A stretch of DNA of 25,299 nucleotides from Phycisphaerae bacterium (GTDB lineage: Bacteria; Planctomycetota; Phycisphaerae; Tepidisphaerales; Tepidisphaeraceae), in assembly GCA_014380825.1 (NCBI GenBank), contig JACMJD010000274.1, positions 1 to 25,299 of the forward strand, written 5' to 3'. The translations under genes were made by a program, and so were the position numbers. The notes under the pieces were generated by a model. The model was not told the origin of the DNA, made no database searches, and saw only the letters and a list, made by a program, of their open reading frames with translations. Shown piece after piece: positions 1-6,678 of this stretch. How positions within the stretch are numbered: the first letter of the stretch is position 1; every line of letters starts with the position of its first letter.

Positions 1-470
1 AGCTCGGTGGTGGGATATTTCTTGCCGCAGTACTGGCAGCGGCTGGAATCGCGCGCGTAGATGTTGCGGCGGTTGAACTTCACGTCCTGCCGCGGGAGCT
101 TGTCGTAGCCGAGCAATCGAATGATGCGCGGCACAGCGATCTGGAATCGCACGGTGTGGATCCAGTCGAACTCATCCGGCTCGAACTCGGCCTTCAATTG
201 CGAGAGCTCCTGCCAGTCGGAGAAGTTCAGGTTCTGCCACTGCGACTTGCCGGTGGCGGCGTCATTCTCGATATGAATGACCTCGGCCAGCTCGCGACAA
301 AGCAACGAGAACGCCCGGCGAACGTTGATGACGCGGATCGCCTGGTAGTATTTGTTGAGGACCAGAACGTTGTGAGACAAGGCGGACACAGCGGCAGCGC
401 CATTGTGGGCGGGCGCGTTTGCGTGCCCGCCGAATGCGAGGGCCGGTGGTATGTTCGGTTCTGCGTGCAT
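1..470 (-). CDS. HNH endonuclease, 3' end cut by window edge
   Basis: The reading frame starts at ATG 470 and runs off the left edge in frame, giving 156 full codons. After a low-complexity lead of about 30 residues comes VLVLNKYYQAIRVINVRRAF, typical of the N-terminal part of bacterial McrA-like HNH proteins. The last visible residues, SSRCQYCGKKYPTTE, form the first CxxC zinc knuckle that precedes the HNH core. The catalytic His-Asn-His residues lie outside the window, so nuclease activity is inferred from the family. Such stand-alone HNH genes are common in Planctomycetota, and their role is mostly untested. The start is uncertain: GTG or TTG codons about 27 to 31 codons downstream would remove the Ala-rich lead, which is not typical of the family. 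It is transcribed away from the dsbD-N-like gene. Confidence 0.8.
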   Translation of the reverse strand, partial: MHAEPNIPPALAFGGHANAPAHNGAAAVSALSHNVLVLNKYYQAIRVINVRRAFSLLCRELAEVIHIENDAATGKSQWQNLNFSDWQELSQLKAEFEPDEFDWIHTVRFQIAVPRIIRLLGYDKLPRQDVKFNRRNIYARDSSRCQYCGKKYPTTE

Positions 471-537
471 CGCGTTCTTGACCCGATCAGCCACTATCGA
501 TGGTACCGATTCTACTCATCTGTTATCGGCAAGGCCA

Positions 538-567
538 GTGAAAGGCTGAGAGAGTTGTGCCTACAAT
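538..567 (+). promoter_or_regulatory. Possible sigma70-type promoter for the DsbD-N-like/redoxin pair
   Basis: GTGAAA (538-543) and TACAAT (562-567) are separated by 18 bases, in the gap between the divergent HNH gene and the plus-strand pair. The -10 element matches the consensus at 5 of 6 positions and the -35 at 4 of 6. It would give a leader of about 65 bases before ATG 641. This is a match by eye only. Nothing else was recognised in 471-640. Confidence 0.3.
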
Positions 568-640
568 GGATGTCAAGGCGGGTGGGATTTCAGGAATGTG
601 CGTAACGAAAGCGGGGTTTCGCGCGTTGAAAGAAGTGAGT

Positions 641-1507
641 ATGTCGATGACAACTCGTATTTTCGCCTTGCCGGTTTTCGCCGTGTTTATGCTGGTGATC
701 GCGTCATCGAGCGCCGTGCGCGCCGGGCCTTCAGGCGCTGAACTGGTTCAGGTGAAACTGCTGGCCGACGTCGCAAGCGTCGAGCCCGGTAAGCCGTTCA
801 CCGTCGGCGTGAATTTCAAGATGGCGCCAGGCTGGCACATCTACTGGATCAACCCGGGAGATTCTGGCCAGGAGACGCGGGTGAACTTCACGCTGCCGCC
901 GGGGTTCACGGCGAGCGAGTTGAAATTTGCAGTTCCTGAAAGAATCGCTCTGCCCGGCGACATCATTTCCTACGGATACGAAAACGAAGTGACGCTTACG
1001 GTCACGATCACGCCGCCTGCGGATCTGAAGCCGGGGCAATTGATCCCGATTTCGGCGAAGGCGGATTGGTTGGTTTGCGAAAAAATCTGCCTGCCCGGGG
1101 ATGGTGAAGCGAAGTTGGATTTTCCCGTTTCGGAGAAAAGTGAACCGGCCAACGCGGAATTTTTTAAACAGCTTTGGTTTCCGATCAAGCCGGCCGCAAA
1201 TGTTTCGGCCGCAAATGTTTCGGTGGAGGCGAAGCCGCTCGAGCTGACCAGCGGAAAAGGTGAAACCGAAATTCGTGTCTCGTCAGAAGTTAGCGGCGAT
1301 TTTGAAGTGTTCCCGTATCCATTGGACAATGTGACGATTCTTATCGGCAAAGCGCGTCGTGATGGCAACGTTACGGTGATTCCGGTCAGCGCGACGGTCT
1401 TGCCAGGTCAAACCGTTTCCGCGAAAACGTTTGATGTTCTTGTCGTCTCTCGGACGGAGCCGAATCGTTTTGCCTATGATGTGCCTGTTACCATTGTGAA
1501 AAAGTAA
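641..1507 (+). CDS. Secreted DsbD N-terminal-domain-like protein (thiol:disulfide interchange)
   Basis: A 288-residue exported protein. Residues 1-28 are a Sec signal peptide (MSMTTR, hydrophobic core, probable cut after AVRA). The mature part matches the alpha domain of DsbD: PGWHIYWINPGDSG near residues 63-76 and the WLVCEKICLPG block with Cys146 and Cys150. In the family this CxxxC-type pair passes electrons from the membrane domain of DsbD to periplasmic partners. The transmembrane beta domain and the C-terminal thioredoxin domain of full DsbD are absent, so it must act with another membrane reductase or have another role. An in-frame 15-base tandem duplication lies at residues 184-194. 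The frame is open upstream to ATG 557, but 641 (or 647) puts the signal peptide at the N-terminus and has a GA-rich ribosome-binding stretch (GAAAGAAG) ahead of it. The redoxin gene follows after 36 bases. Confidence 0.8.
   Translation: MSMTTRIFALPVFAVFMLVIASSSAVRAGPSGAELVQVKLLADVASVEPGKPFTVGVNFKMAPGWHIYWINPGDSGQETRVNFTLPPGFTASELKFAVPERIALPGDIISYGYENEVTLTVTITPPADLKPGQLIPISAKADWLVCEKICLPGDGEAKLDFPVSEKSEPANAEFFKQLWFPIKPAANVSAANVSVEAKPLELTSGKGETEIRVSSEVSGDFEVFPYPLDNVTILIGKARRDGNVTVIPVSATVLPGQTVSAKTFDVLVVSRTEPNRFAYDVPVTIVKK
1193..1222 (+). repeat. Two tandem copies of a 15-base unit inside the DsbD-N-like gene
   Basis: The unit GCCGCAAATGTTTCG occurs twice with no gap, in frame, and encodes AANVS twice. 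It sits in the linker after the Cys-containing block. It is probably a recent slippage event that keeps the frame open. Confidence 0.9.
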
Positions 1508-1543
1508 GCGGATCCCACAACTCATTTCTCGAAGGAGAATCGT

Positions 1544-2161
1544 ATGAAGAAGACTTTGCTCAGCACGTTGGCGCTCGTCGCGCTCGTCGCTTTCTCGTTT
1601 GCCGGCGACAAGGCGAAAGACAAATCAGCCGCCGGTCCGAAGCCGGGCGATATGGCGCCGGCGTTTTCGTTGACGGATCAGAATGGCCAGACCGTCACCA
1701 GCGACCAGCTCAAGGGCAAGATCGTCGTGCTGGAATGGTTCAACAACGAATGCCCGTACGTCGTGAAGTTCTACAAGGGCGGCCAGATGAATGATTGGGC
1801 CAGCAAGTATCATGGCAAGGACGTCGTGTGGCTCGCGATCAACAGCACCAGCGGCAAGACCGTCGCCGACAACAAGGCGATCTCCTCGGAATGGAAGATC
1901 CAGCGTCCGATCCTGAACGACGCGGCCGGTGAAGTCGGCAAGGCGTATGGCTCGAAGAACACGCCCACGATGTACATCATCGACAAGGACGGCAAGATCG
2001 CCTACCGCGGCGCGATCGATAACAATAGCGACGCGAGTCCGAGCAAGATCGACGGCGCGACGAACTACGTCGCCAAGGCGCTGGACGAAATGCTCGCCGG
2101 CAAGCCGGTCAGCGAACCGATGACCAAGGCGTATGGTTGCTCGGTGAAGTATGCGAACTAA
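1544..2161 (+). CDS. Secreted thioredoxin-fold (AhpC/TSA-type redoxin) protein
   Basis: A 205-residue protein with a clear signal peptide (MKKTLLSTLALVALVAFSFA, cut before GDKAKD) and an AhpC/TSA-Redoxin domain from about residue 33: GDMAPAFSLTDQNG, VVLEWFNNECPYV, then TPTMYIIDKDGKIAYRG with the cis-proline. Cys70 in the NECPYV block is the likely reactive cysteine. It is a single Cys-Pro site, not CxxC, as in peroxiredoxin-like redoxins. A second cysteine, Cys199, lies in the C-terminal AYGCSVKY tail and could resolve a disulfide. A strong ribosome-binding site (AGGAGA, 1533-1538) fixes the start. The position 36 bases after the DsbD-N-like gene, with a terminator just downstream, makes a two-gene envelope redox operon. 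Whether it acts as peroxidase or thiol oxidoreductase cannot be told from sequence. Confidence 0.85.
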   Translation: MKKTLLSTLALVALVAFSFAGDKAKDKSAAGPKPGDMAPAFSLTDQNGQTVTSDQLKGKIVVLEWFNNECPYVVKFYKGGQMNDWASKYHGKDVVWLAINSTSGKTVADNKAISSEWKIQRPILNDAAGEVGKAYGSKNTPTMYIIDKDGKIAYRGAIDNNSDASPSKIDGATNYVAKALDEMLAGKPVSEPMTKAYGCSVKYAN

Positions 2162-2210
2162 GAACGTGATTGCGTGAATACGTGATTACGTGAGAATGCA
2201 AATGAAGCGA

Positions 2211-2241
2211 AGCGCGGCTCATCCGAGTCGCGCTTTTTTTT
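2211..2241 (+). terminator. Rho-independent terminator after the redoxin gene
   Basis: AGCGCGGCTC and GAGTCGCGCT form a 10-base-pair stem (one G-T pair) with the loop ATCC, followed by eight T residues (2234-2241). It lies 49 bases after the redoxin stop codon and is the clearest intrinsic terminator in the window. Confidence 0.9.
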
Positions 2242-2347
2242 GTCCTCTTCGCGACCATTCGCATCCTTCGCTCCTTCGCGTCCCGCATTTTGTTCGATCG
2301 AAGATTGGCGCATGCACAGCGGCGCCGATGGAAAAGACTTTTGAGCG

Positions 2348-2412
2348 CGTGTAGCCGGCGAGCTTGCTCGCCGTTCGTCGCGGAGCCGGCGAGCACGCTC
2401 GCCGGCTACACG
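2348..2412. repeat. Inverted-repeat doublet, family A (core GCCGGCGAGC)
   Basis: The 16-base arms CGTGTAGCCGGCGAGC (2348-2363) and GCTCGCCGGCTACACG (2397-2412) are perfect inverted repeats. Each half also folds alone: the left as an 8-bp stem, the right as a 10-bp stem with almost no loop. The element can therefore be two small hairpins or one large one, an architecture like REP/BIME elements. It lies between the convergent redoxin and HAD genes, 10 bases from the HAD stop codon, and may end transcription from the minus strand. It has no T-run. Confidence 0.85.
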
Positions 2413-2422
2413 GGTGCGTCAG

Positions 2423-3334
2423 TTAATTTTGTTTTCCCATGATCAGCAGCGTGATCGTGAAGCACTGAACCCACACGGCGAACAGCAGCAGCGCCCCAAA
2501 CGTCGTGGTCTCGTTGCGATTCAGGTAGGCGAGGAATACCAAGGCAATCGAAATCACCTGCGAGATGCCTGCAAGCAGTTTCGCGACCGAGAAATCCGTG
2601 TGCGGCTGTTCCTTGCTCCGTCGCAGCTCATACAAGATCTGCTCGGCCAGCGTTTCGAGCCTGGACGACGACGATTTCGTCGTCGAAGACGCATCCGGAT
2701 CTGACTTTTCCTTTTCGCGCAATGTCGCGGCGGGCTTCTGCGCGAACGGCGTGTGCTCGTCGTCATCGCCTTCGATCACGTCGATGGCCTGCGCCAGCGA
2801 GTTGACCGTGTGATCCGGCTTGACGCGCACGGTCGCATCCGCGGCCGGCGAGCGCGACAGGTTCGGATCGCAAAACAGGATCGTGTGACAACCCGCGGCC
2901 ACGCCCGCTTCGATGTCCCGCGGGGCGTCGCCGATCACCCAACTGTTTGGCAGATCGATCCCCAGCGCATCGGCGGCGGAGTGGATCATCCCGGCGCCGG
3001 GTTTTCGGCGATCGCTGTCCTGCCGGTAACTTTCAACTGTCGCATCGGGATGAAACGGGCAATACTCGTGGCGATCGATAATCGCCTGCGCGTTCTGTGA
3101 AACGAGCAACTGATCGAGCCGTTCATTGACCGCCTGCACATCGTCTTCGCCGAACATCCCGCGCGCCACGCCCGATTGATTGCTGAACACGACGATCGCA
3201 AAGCCGAGCGTCCGCGCGCGAGCGATCGCGTCGGCCGCGCCGTCGATGAGTTTCACTTGCTCGGGATCGCCGAGGTAATCGTCGCAGGCGATCAACGTGT
3301 TGTCGCGATCAAAGAAAATGGCGGGACGTGGCAT
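2423..3334 (-). CDS. GmhB-like HAD-IIIA phosphatase with a C-terminal membrane tail
   Basis: A 303-residue protein. Residues 1-190 match the D,D-heptose-1,7-bisphosphate 7-phosphatase/histidinol-phosphatase branch of the HAD family: FFDRDNT (nucleophile Asp9, acid Asp11), SNQSG (51-55), Lys111 in RRKPG, and the metal-binding VIGDAPRD (133-140). In E. coli GmhB a zinc loop uses a C-x-H pair and a C-x-C pair. Here Cys92 remains, but the second pair reads S-D-R, so the usual zinc site is broken. Residues 190-250 are a charged, Ser-rich linker, and 252-271 and 278-299 look like two transmembrane helices. The family is usually under 200 residues and soluble, so this is an added membrane anchor. 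The substrate is not certain. An inverted repeat separates it from trmL upstream; it is likely the last gene of that operon. Confidence 0.8.
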   Translation of the reverse strand: MPRPAIFFDRDNTLIACDDYLGDPEQVKLIDGAADAIARARTLGFAIVVFSNQSGVARGMFGEDDVQAVNERLDQLLVSQNAQAIIDRHEYCPFHPDATVESYRQDSDRRKPGAGMIHSAADALGIDLPNSWVIGDAPRDIEAGVAAGCHTILFCDPNLSRSPAADATVRVKPDHTVNSLAQAIDVIEGDDDEHTPFAQKPAATLREKEKSDPDASSTTKSSSSRLETLAEQILYELRRSKEQPHTDFSVAKLLAGISQVISIALVFLAYLNRNETTTFGALLLFAVWVQCFTITLLIMGKQN

Positions 3335-3361
3335 TGGGCGGGATTATCACGAAAGCAATGA

Positions 3362-3540
3362 TGAACGCCAAGACGCCAAGAGCGCCAAGGAAAATGCGGA
3401 GGACAGATTTGGCCACAGAGGCACAGAGAGCACAGAGAAGAAACAGAGATTGATTTTAGTTTTTCTGTGTCCTCTGTGCCTATGTGGCTAATCGTATTTC
3501 TCTCTTTCCGACCTTGGCGTTCCTGGCGGCTTGGCGTTCA
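3362..3540. repeat. Nested inverted repeat made of two families, B (GCCAAG) and C (CACAGAG)
   Basis: Outer arms 3362-3393 and 3505-3540 are built on repeated GCCAAG blocks (AACGCCAAGACGCCAAG on the left, its near-complement on the right). Inner arms 3411-3440 and 3462-3489 are built on CACAGAG blocks (GGCCACAGAGGCACAGAG on the left, TCTGTGTCCTCTGTGCC on the right). The whole is a palindrome within a palindrome filling the 203-base gap between trmL and the HAD gene. The right outer arm supplies the TGA stop codon of trmL. Both phrases look like repeat families I know from planctomycete and verrucomicrobial genomes, but no search was possible. Confidence 0.9.
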
Positions 3541-4011
3541 TCCCATCTGTTGCGCGCGCCGCAGCGACTCATACAGCGCGATACCCGCGGCCGTTGCGAG
3601 GTTCAGGCAACGTTCATTTTCGACTTGCGGAATGCGCACCACGCGATCCGGATGCGATCGCAGGATCGATTCGGGCACGCCGCTGGTTTCGCTGCCGAAG
3701 GTCAGGCAATCGCCGTTGTGGAAATCCACGGACCACAGATCGACTTCGCCTGTGCTGTCGAAAAACCAGCATGGCGTGTTGCCGATCGATCGAAGAAACG
3801 CGTCCGTGTCGTCGTGCACCGTGAGCTTCAGTCGCGGCCAATAGTCCATCGCACTGCGCTTTAGCTGACGATCAGAAAGCACGAAGCCCATCGGTCTGAC
3901 AAGATGAAGCGGCGTGCCGGTCGCGACGCACAGTCGCGCGATGTTCCCGGTATTCGGCGCGATCTGCGGCTGCATGATCGCGAGCTTCAGATCGTGCGGT
4001 GCGAGGTTCAC
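3538..4011 (-). CDS. trmL: tRNA (cytidine/uridine-34-2'-O)-methyltransferase TrmL
   Basis: A 157-residue SPOUT-class methyltransferase, which methylates the 2'-OH of the wobble base of certain leucine tRNAs using S-adenosylmethionine. Diagnostic blocks are IAPNTGNIARLC (17-28), RPMGF (39-43), LTFGSETSGVP (103-113) and the knot-forming RCLNLATAAGIALYE (134-148). E. coli TrmL has the same order and a length of 157. The frame is open much further upstream, but those residues are a shadow of the phosphatase gene. GTG 4011 gives VNLAPHDLKLAIMQPQ and the family's normal N-terminus, and it overlaps the phosphatase stop by four bases (GTGA), which suggests translational coupling. The ATG at codon 13 would delete the first beta strand. 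The stop codon lies in a repeat arm. Confidence 0.93.
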   Translation of the reverse strand: MNLAPHDLKLAIMQPQIAPNTGNIARLCVATGTPLHLVRPMGFVLSDRQLKRSAMDYWPRLKLTVHDDTDAFLRSIGNTPCWFFDSTGEVDLWSVDFHNGDCLTFGSETSGVPESILRSHPDRVVRIPQVENERCLNLATAAGIALYESLRRAQQMG

Positions 4012-4829
4012 TCCGTCACCAGATCGCTGAAATGATCCACCTGAATAATCTGATCCGTCTCCGCGCAAAACGCGCTCAGCCGCCCGTTGCGATTCAGCGC
4101 TACGCCCGTGTCGAGCAGCACCGCCTTGGGCGTGACGATCGGAACATTCTCTTCCGCGACCTCGTAGTTCAGCACCGGGGTGTGTCCGAAAAATCCGCGG
4201 CGCGTCCAGATTTTTTGTCGTCGCAGCTCGGCATCGGAATATCTCTCCCAGAGCACGCGGTGCTTCATCTTCGCGCCCAGCATGATGGGGGTGATGAGAT
4301 CCGGATTCATGTCGCTCTCGTCTGAATCCCACCGCGCATGAATGACAAAGATGTCCGGCTCTTCGAGCACCAGCGGCAGATTGCGGAAGAACGTGCGATG
4401 CTCCTGCGGGATCGTCTCGACCAGATCGACCAGCCGCGCAGGCGTCGGCTTGCTCGCAGTGTGTTCGATCAGCGCCTCGTCGATGCCGTAACTGTGCAGC
4501 GTGCGATCGAGCCCGTGGGCCATGAACCACGCGAACACCGGGACGGGATCGGCGCCGCTGGCGAAGCTGGCGTTGTTCAGGATCAGATCGAGAATGTCGT
4601 CGTGATTCCCGCGGCAGAACCGCGCCGTTCCCGCCGGCAGCGACAATAGGAAATCTACGACGCCGCGCGACTCCGGCCCGCGGTTGACGTAATCGCCGGC
4701 GAAGAAAAATCGCGGCTCCGAATCGCGCTTGCGGACTTCGTCCAGCAAAACCCGCAACGGCCGCAGCATCCCGTGAATGTCGCCGATGATCCAGCGCATG
4801 AGTGGCGGCATGTTAGTCGTGGGTCGCAT
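4008..4829 (-). CDS. PPP-family metallophosphatase (serine/threonine phosphatase-like)
   Basis: A 273-residue calcineurin-like phosphoesterase with the PPP motifs in order: GDIHG (16-20), GDYVNRGPES (45-54), GNHD (74-77), a metal-ligand His in VIHARWD (His164) and GHTP (215-218), near the LLDTG that ends the fold. Family enzymes remove phosphate from Ser/Thr, and some from other phosphoesters or dinucleotides, using two metals. The second motif has Asn where PP1-type enzymes have the catalytic Asp (GDxVDRG). The start is not fixed: ATG 4829, 4811 and 4799 are in frame and none has a clear ribosome-binding site. ATG 4799 gives MRWIIGDIHG, a common form. The open frame upstream to 4979 is repeat DNA and was excluded. 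It is the first gene of a likely operon with trmL. Confidence 0.85.
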   Translation of the reverse strand: MRPTTNMPPLMRWIIGDIHGMLRPLRVLLDEVRKRDSEPRFFFAGDYVNRGPESRGVVDFLLSLPAGTARFCRGNHDDILDLILNNASFASGADPVPVFAWFMAHGLDRTLHSYGIDEALIEHTASKPTPARLVDLVETIPQEHRTFFRNLPLVLEEPDIFVIHARWDSDESDMNPDLITPIMLGAKMKHRVLWERYSDAELRRQKIWTRRGFFGHTPVLNYEVAEENVPIVTPKAVLLDTGVALNRNGRLSAFCAETDQIIQVDHFSDLVTE

Positions 4830-4845
4830 TGTTGCGAAGTGATGA

Positions 4846-5073
4846 TGACAAGGTGACAAGGTTAAAGGGGTAACAACGTGGAAGCGCCCGCGCCAGCCGT
4901 CATCCTGAGCGCAGCGAAGGATCTCGATTCGCGAGCAGCGCAGTTTGCCATCCCGAGATGCTTCGGAGTACCTCAGCATGACATCGCTTCGGCGACGCGC
5001 GGTTTTTTTGAGGACACTCTGAGGATGACAAGCTGTTGTTCACCTTGTCACCCCTTCACCTTGTCACCTTGTC
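4846..5073. repeat. Nested inverted repeat, families D (TGACAAGG) and E (CATCCTGAG)
   Basis: This covers most of the 383-base gap between the divergent phosphatase and nuoH genes. Outer arms 4846-4877 (TGACAAGGTGACAAGG then AAAGGGGTAACAAC) and 5035-5073 (GTTGTT, then CACCTTGTCACC blocks) are inverted copies with a 9-base difference in length. Inside, GTCATCCTGAGCGCAGCG (from 4899) and CGGAGTACCTCAGCATGAC (to 4982) form a second imperfect pair with arms of about 28 bases. A third fragment (CTGAGGATGAC, 5019-5029) follows. A run of seven T (5003-5009) after a small TTCG-loop hairpin may act as a weak terminator. No gene was seen here. Confidence 0.85.
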
Positions 5074-5099
5074 GCCCGAAGGGAAACGCTTCGCATTTC

Positions 5100-5128
5100 T
5101 TGACACCCCAAACAGCCCCCGATACAAA
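5100..5128 (+). promoter_or_regulatory. Sigma70-type promoter for the nuo operon
   Basis: TTGACA (5100-5105, perfect) is followed by a 17-base spacer and TACAAA (5123-5128, 4 of 6). Transcription would start near 5135, giving a leader of about 78 bases to the nuoH ATG. It begins 27 bases after the end of the nested repeat, so the repeat lies outside the transcript. It is the best promoter match found in the window. Confidence 0.55.
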
Positions 5129-5212
5129 CCATCGGCCCTGCGCCGGGAAGGACTTGCGCGCGATCGGCAGTTCGTTCGTGCGATTTTTCACGTGCGGCGG
5201 GGCAAGCGGAAC

Positions 5213-6643
5213 ATGGCACCTTCGATGATGATCCTCGCTGATGTTTCTGCCGACGCGCACAAGCCGCTGGTTCAAGGGCTGATCTTTGACGCGCTGGGCA
5301 TCGAACCCAACACATTCGCGATGGTCGCCTACAGCTTCGCGCTGTGCGCGATGGTGTTCGTGCCGGCGGTCATGGTGTTCGCGATGTTTGCGATCTGGTG
5401 GGAGCGAAAAGTCGCCGGCCACATGCAGTCGCGCATCGGGCCGAACCGGGTGGGGCCGTTTGGGTTGCTGCAATCGCTGGCGGATGGAATCAAGCTGCTG
5501 ACGAAGGAAGATCTGCTGCCGGGCAGCGCAGACAAACTGTTGTTCCGCATCGCTCCGTACCTCGCATTCGCCCCGGCGTTCGCGGCGTTTTTGGCGCTGC
5601 CGTTCGGGCCCGACATGACGTTCGAGCCGCGGCTGGCGGTCGGTTTGTTCTGGATCCTGGCGATGCTCGCCGTCGAAGTGATGGGCGTGATTCTGGCCGG
5701 CTGGGCGAGCAATAATAAATGGGCGGTCTATGGCGCGATGCGCGAGGCGTGCCAGATGGTGAGCTACGAGATCCCGCTGGGCATCTCGATCATCGTCGGT
5801 GTGATGGCGGCCGGCACGCTGAATCTCGTGCAGCTCGGATATCAGCAGGCGGGCGGAATTCACACCTGGCTGATCTACCGAAATCCGTTCACGTTCCTGG
5901 CGTTTTTCGTCTTTTTCATCGCCAGCCTCGCATCGAACAAACGCGCGCCGTTCGATCTGCCCGAGAGCGAATCCGAACTGGTCGCCGGCTTCCATGTTGA
6001 ATATTCGGGATTGCGATTCAGCTTTTTCTTCTTCGCGGAATACGCCGCCATGTTCGTCGTCGGCGGGATTCAGGCCGCGCTGTTCCTGGGCGGATGGAAC
6101 GATCCGTTCGGATTCATCGGCTGGGCGCATCATCATTACTCACAGCCCGACACCTACAGCGCTGGCGCGCTGCTCTTCGTCAACCTGCTGGGCGTGAGCA
6201 TGTTTGTACTGAAGGCGCTGACGATCGTGTTCGTGCAGATGTGGCTGCGCTGGACGCTGCCTCGCCCGCGAATCGATCAGGTGCTGTATGCCTGCGTGAA
6301 AGTGCTGCTGCCGATGGCGTGCGTGCTGCTCTTGGGCGGGGCGCTCTGGCAATTGCTGGTGCCGGAACTGGCGATCTATCCCGACCAGATCACGTCGGAC
6401 TTCCGCGCGTACAACCCGTGGAATTACATGAACCCGTGGAACTTCGCCGAATGGATTCGTCGCGGCGCAACCGCGACGCTGATCACGCAGATCATCCTGA
6501 CTTTGATCGGCGTGGGCGGATCAGTTGGCGTCGTGATGTGGGTGATCTACTCGTTCGCGTTGGAACCGGGTCGAAAGTTGAAGCAACGGTTGACGGATCC
6601 GATCGCGATCGACAAGGTGCCGGAGAACTTGGTGAAAGCGTAG
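5213..6643 (+). CDS. nuoH: NADH-quinone oxidoreductase subunit H (complex I membrane arm)
   Basis: A 476-residue polytopic membrane protein. NuoH anchors the peripheral arm and forms much of the quinone chamber of complex I. Signature blocks are [20 protein letters not shown] (61-80), the following [20 protein letters not shown], and [18 protein letters not shown] with the downstream FFFFAEYA. At 476 residues it is longer than E. coli NuoH (325), with extra loops, including an aromatic segment near [16 protein letters not shown] and an extended C-terminus. ATG 5213 was chosen because everything upstream in the open frame (from 5036) is translated repeat DNA; ATG 5225 or 5228 is also possible. 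It is the first gene of a six-gene nuo cluster and follows a good promoter. Confidence 0.95.
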   Translation: MAPSMMILADVSADAHKPLVQGLIFDALGIEPNTFAMVAYSFALCAMVFVPAVMVFAMFAIWWERKVAGHMQSRIGPNRVGPFGLLQSLADGIKLLTKEDLLPGSADKLLFRIAPYLAFAPAFAAFLALPFGPDMTFEPRLAVGLFWILAMLAVEVMGVILAGWASNNKWAVYGAMREACQMVSYEIPLGISIIVGVMAAGTLNLVQLGYQQAGGIHTWLIYRNPFTFLAFFVFFIASLASNKRAPFDLPESESELVAGFHVEYSGLRFSFFFFAEYAAMFVVGGIQAALFLGGWNDPFGFIGWAHHHYSQPDTYSAGALLFVNLLGVSMFVLKALTIVFVQMWLRWTLPRPRIDQVLYACVKVLLPMACVLLLGGALWQLLVPELAIYPDQITSDFRAYNPWNYMNPWNFAEWIRRGATATLITQIILTLIGVGGSVGVVMWVIYSFALEPGRKLKQRLTDPIAIDKVPENLVKA

Positions 6644-6651
6644 TCAAGAAA

Positions 6652-6675
6652 CCGCGGGCGAGACGCCCATGCCAC
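6652..6675. repeat. Solo unit of inverted-repeat family F (GGGCGAGACGCCC)
   Basis: A single arm, CGCGGGCGAGACGCCCATGC and flanks, lies in the 35-base gap between nuoH and nuoJ, ending three bases before the nuoJ start. It folds into a 5-bp stem (GGGCG/CGCCC) with an AGA loop. Complete pairs of the same family are found after nuoJ and after nuoL. No left partner arm is visible here. Confidence 0.85.
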
Positions 6676-6678
6676 GAT

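Noticed and set aside
1..470. HNH gene as part of a defence or restriction system
   Set aside because: No methyltransferase, helicase, toxin or other defence partner is next to it in the window, and the catalytic part is cut off.
3362..3540. CRISPR array suggested by repeated CACAGAG and GCCAAG blocks
   Set aside because: The blocks are 6-8 bases long with no uniform spacers and are arranged as inverted arms, not as direct repeats of 25-40 bases. No cas genes are present.
4990..5010. Intrinsic terminator (TTCG loop and T-run) on the plus strand
   Set aside because: The stem is only four base pairs and lies several bases before the T-run, and no plus-strand gene ends upstream. It is mentioned in the repeat entry only.
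6094..6678. Upstream part of the frame that includes nuoJ, suggesting a longer fused protein
   Set aside because: The sequence is nuoH read in another frame; the NuoJ family begins at the ATG near 6679-6691.
6644..6678. A degraded nuoI between nuoH and nuoJ
   Set aside because: The gap is 35 bases and consists mainly of one repeat arm. No CxxCxxCxxxCP ferredoxin motif was seen in any frame nearby.
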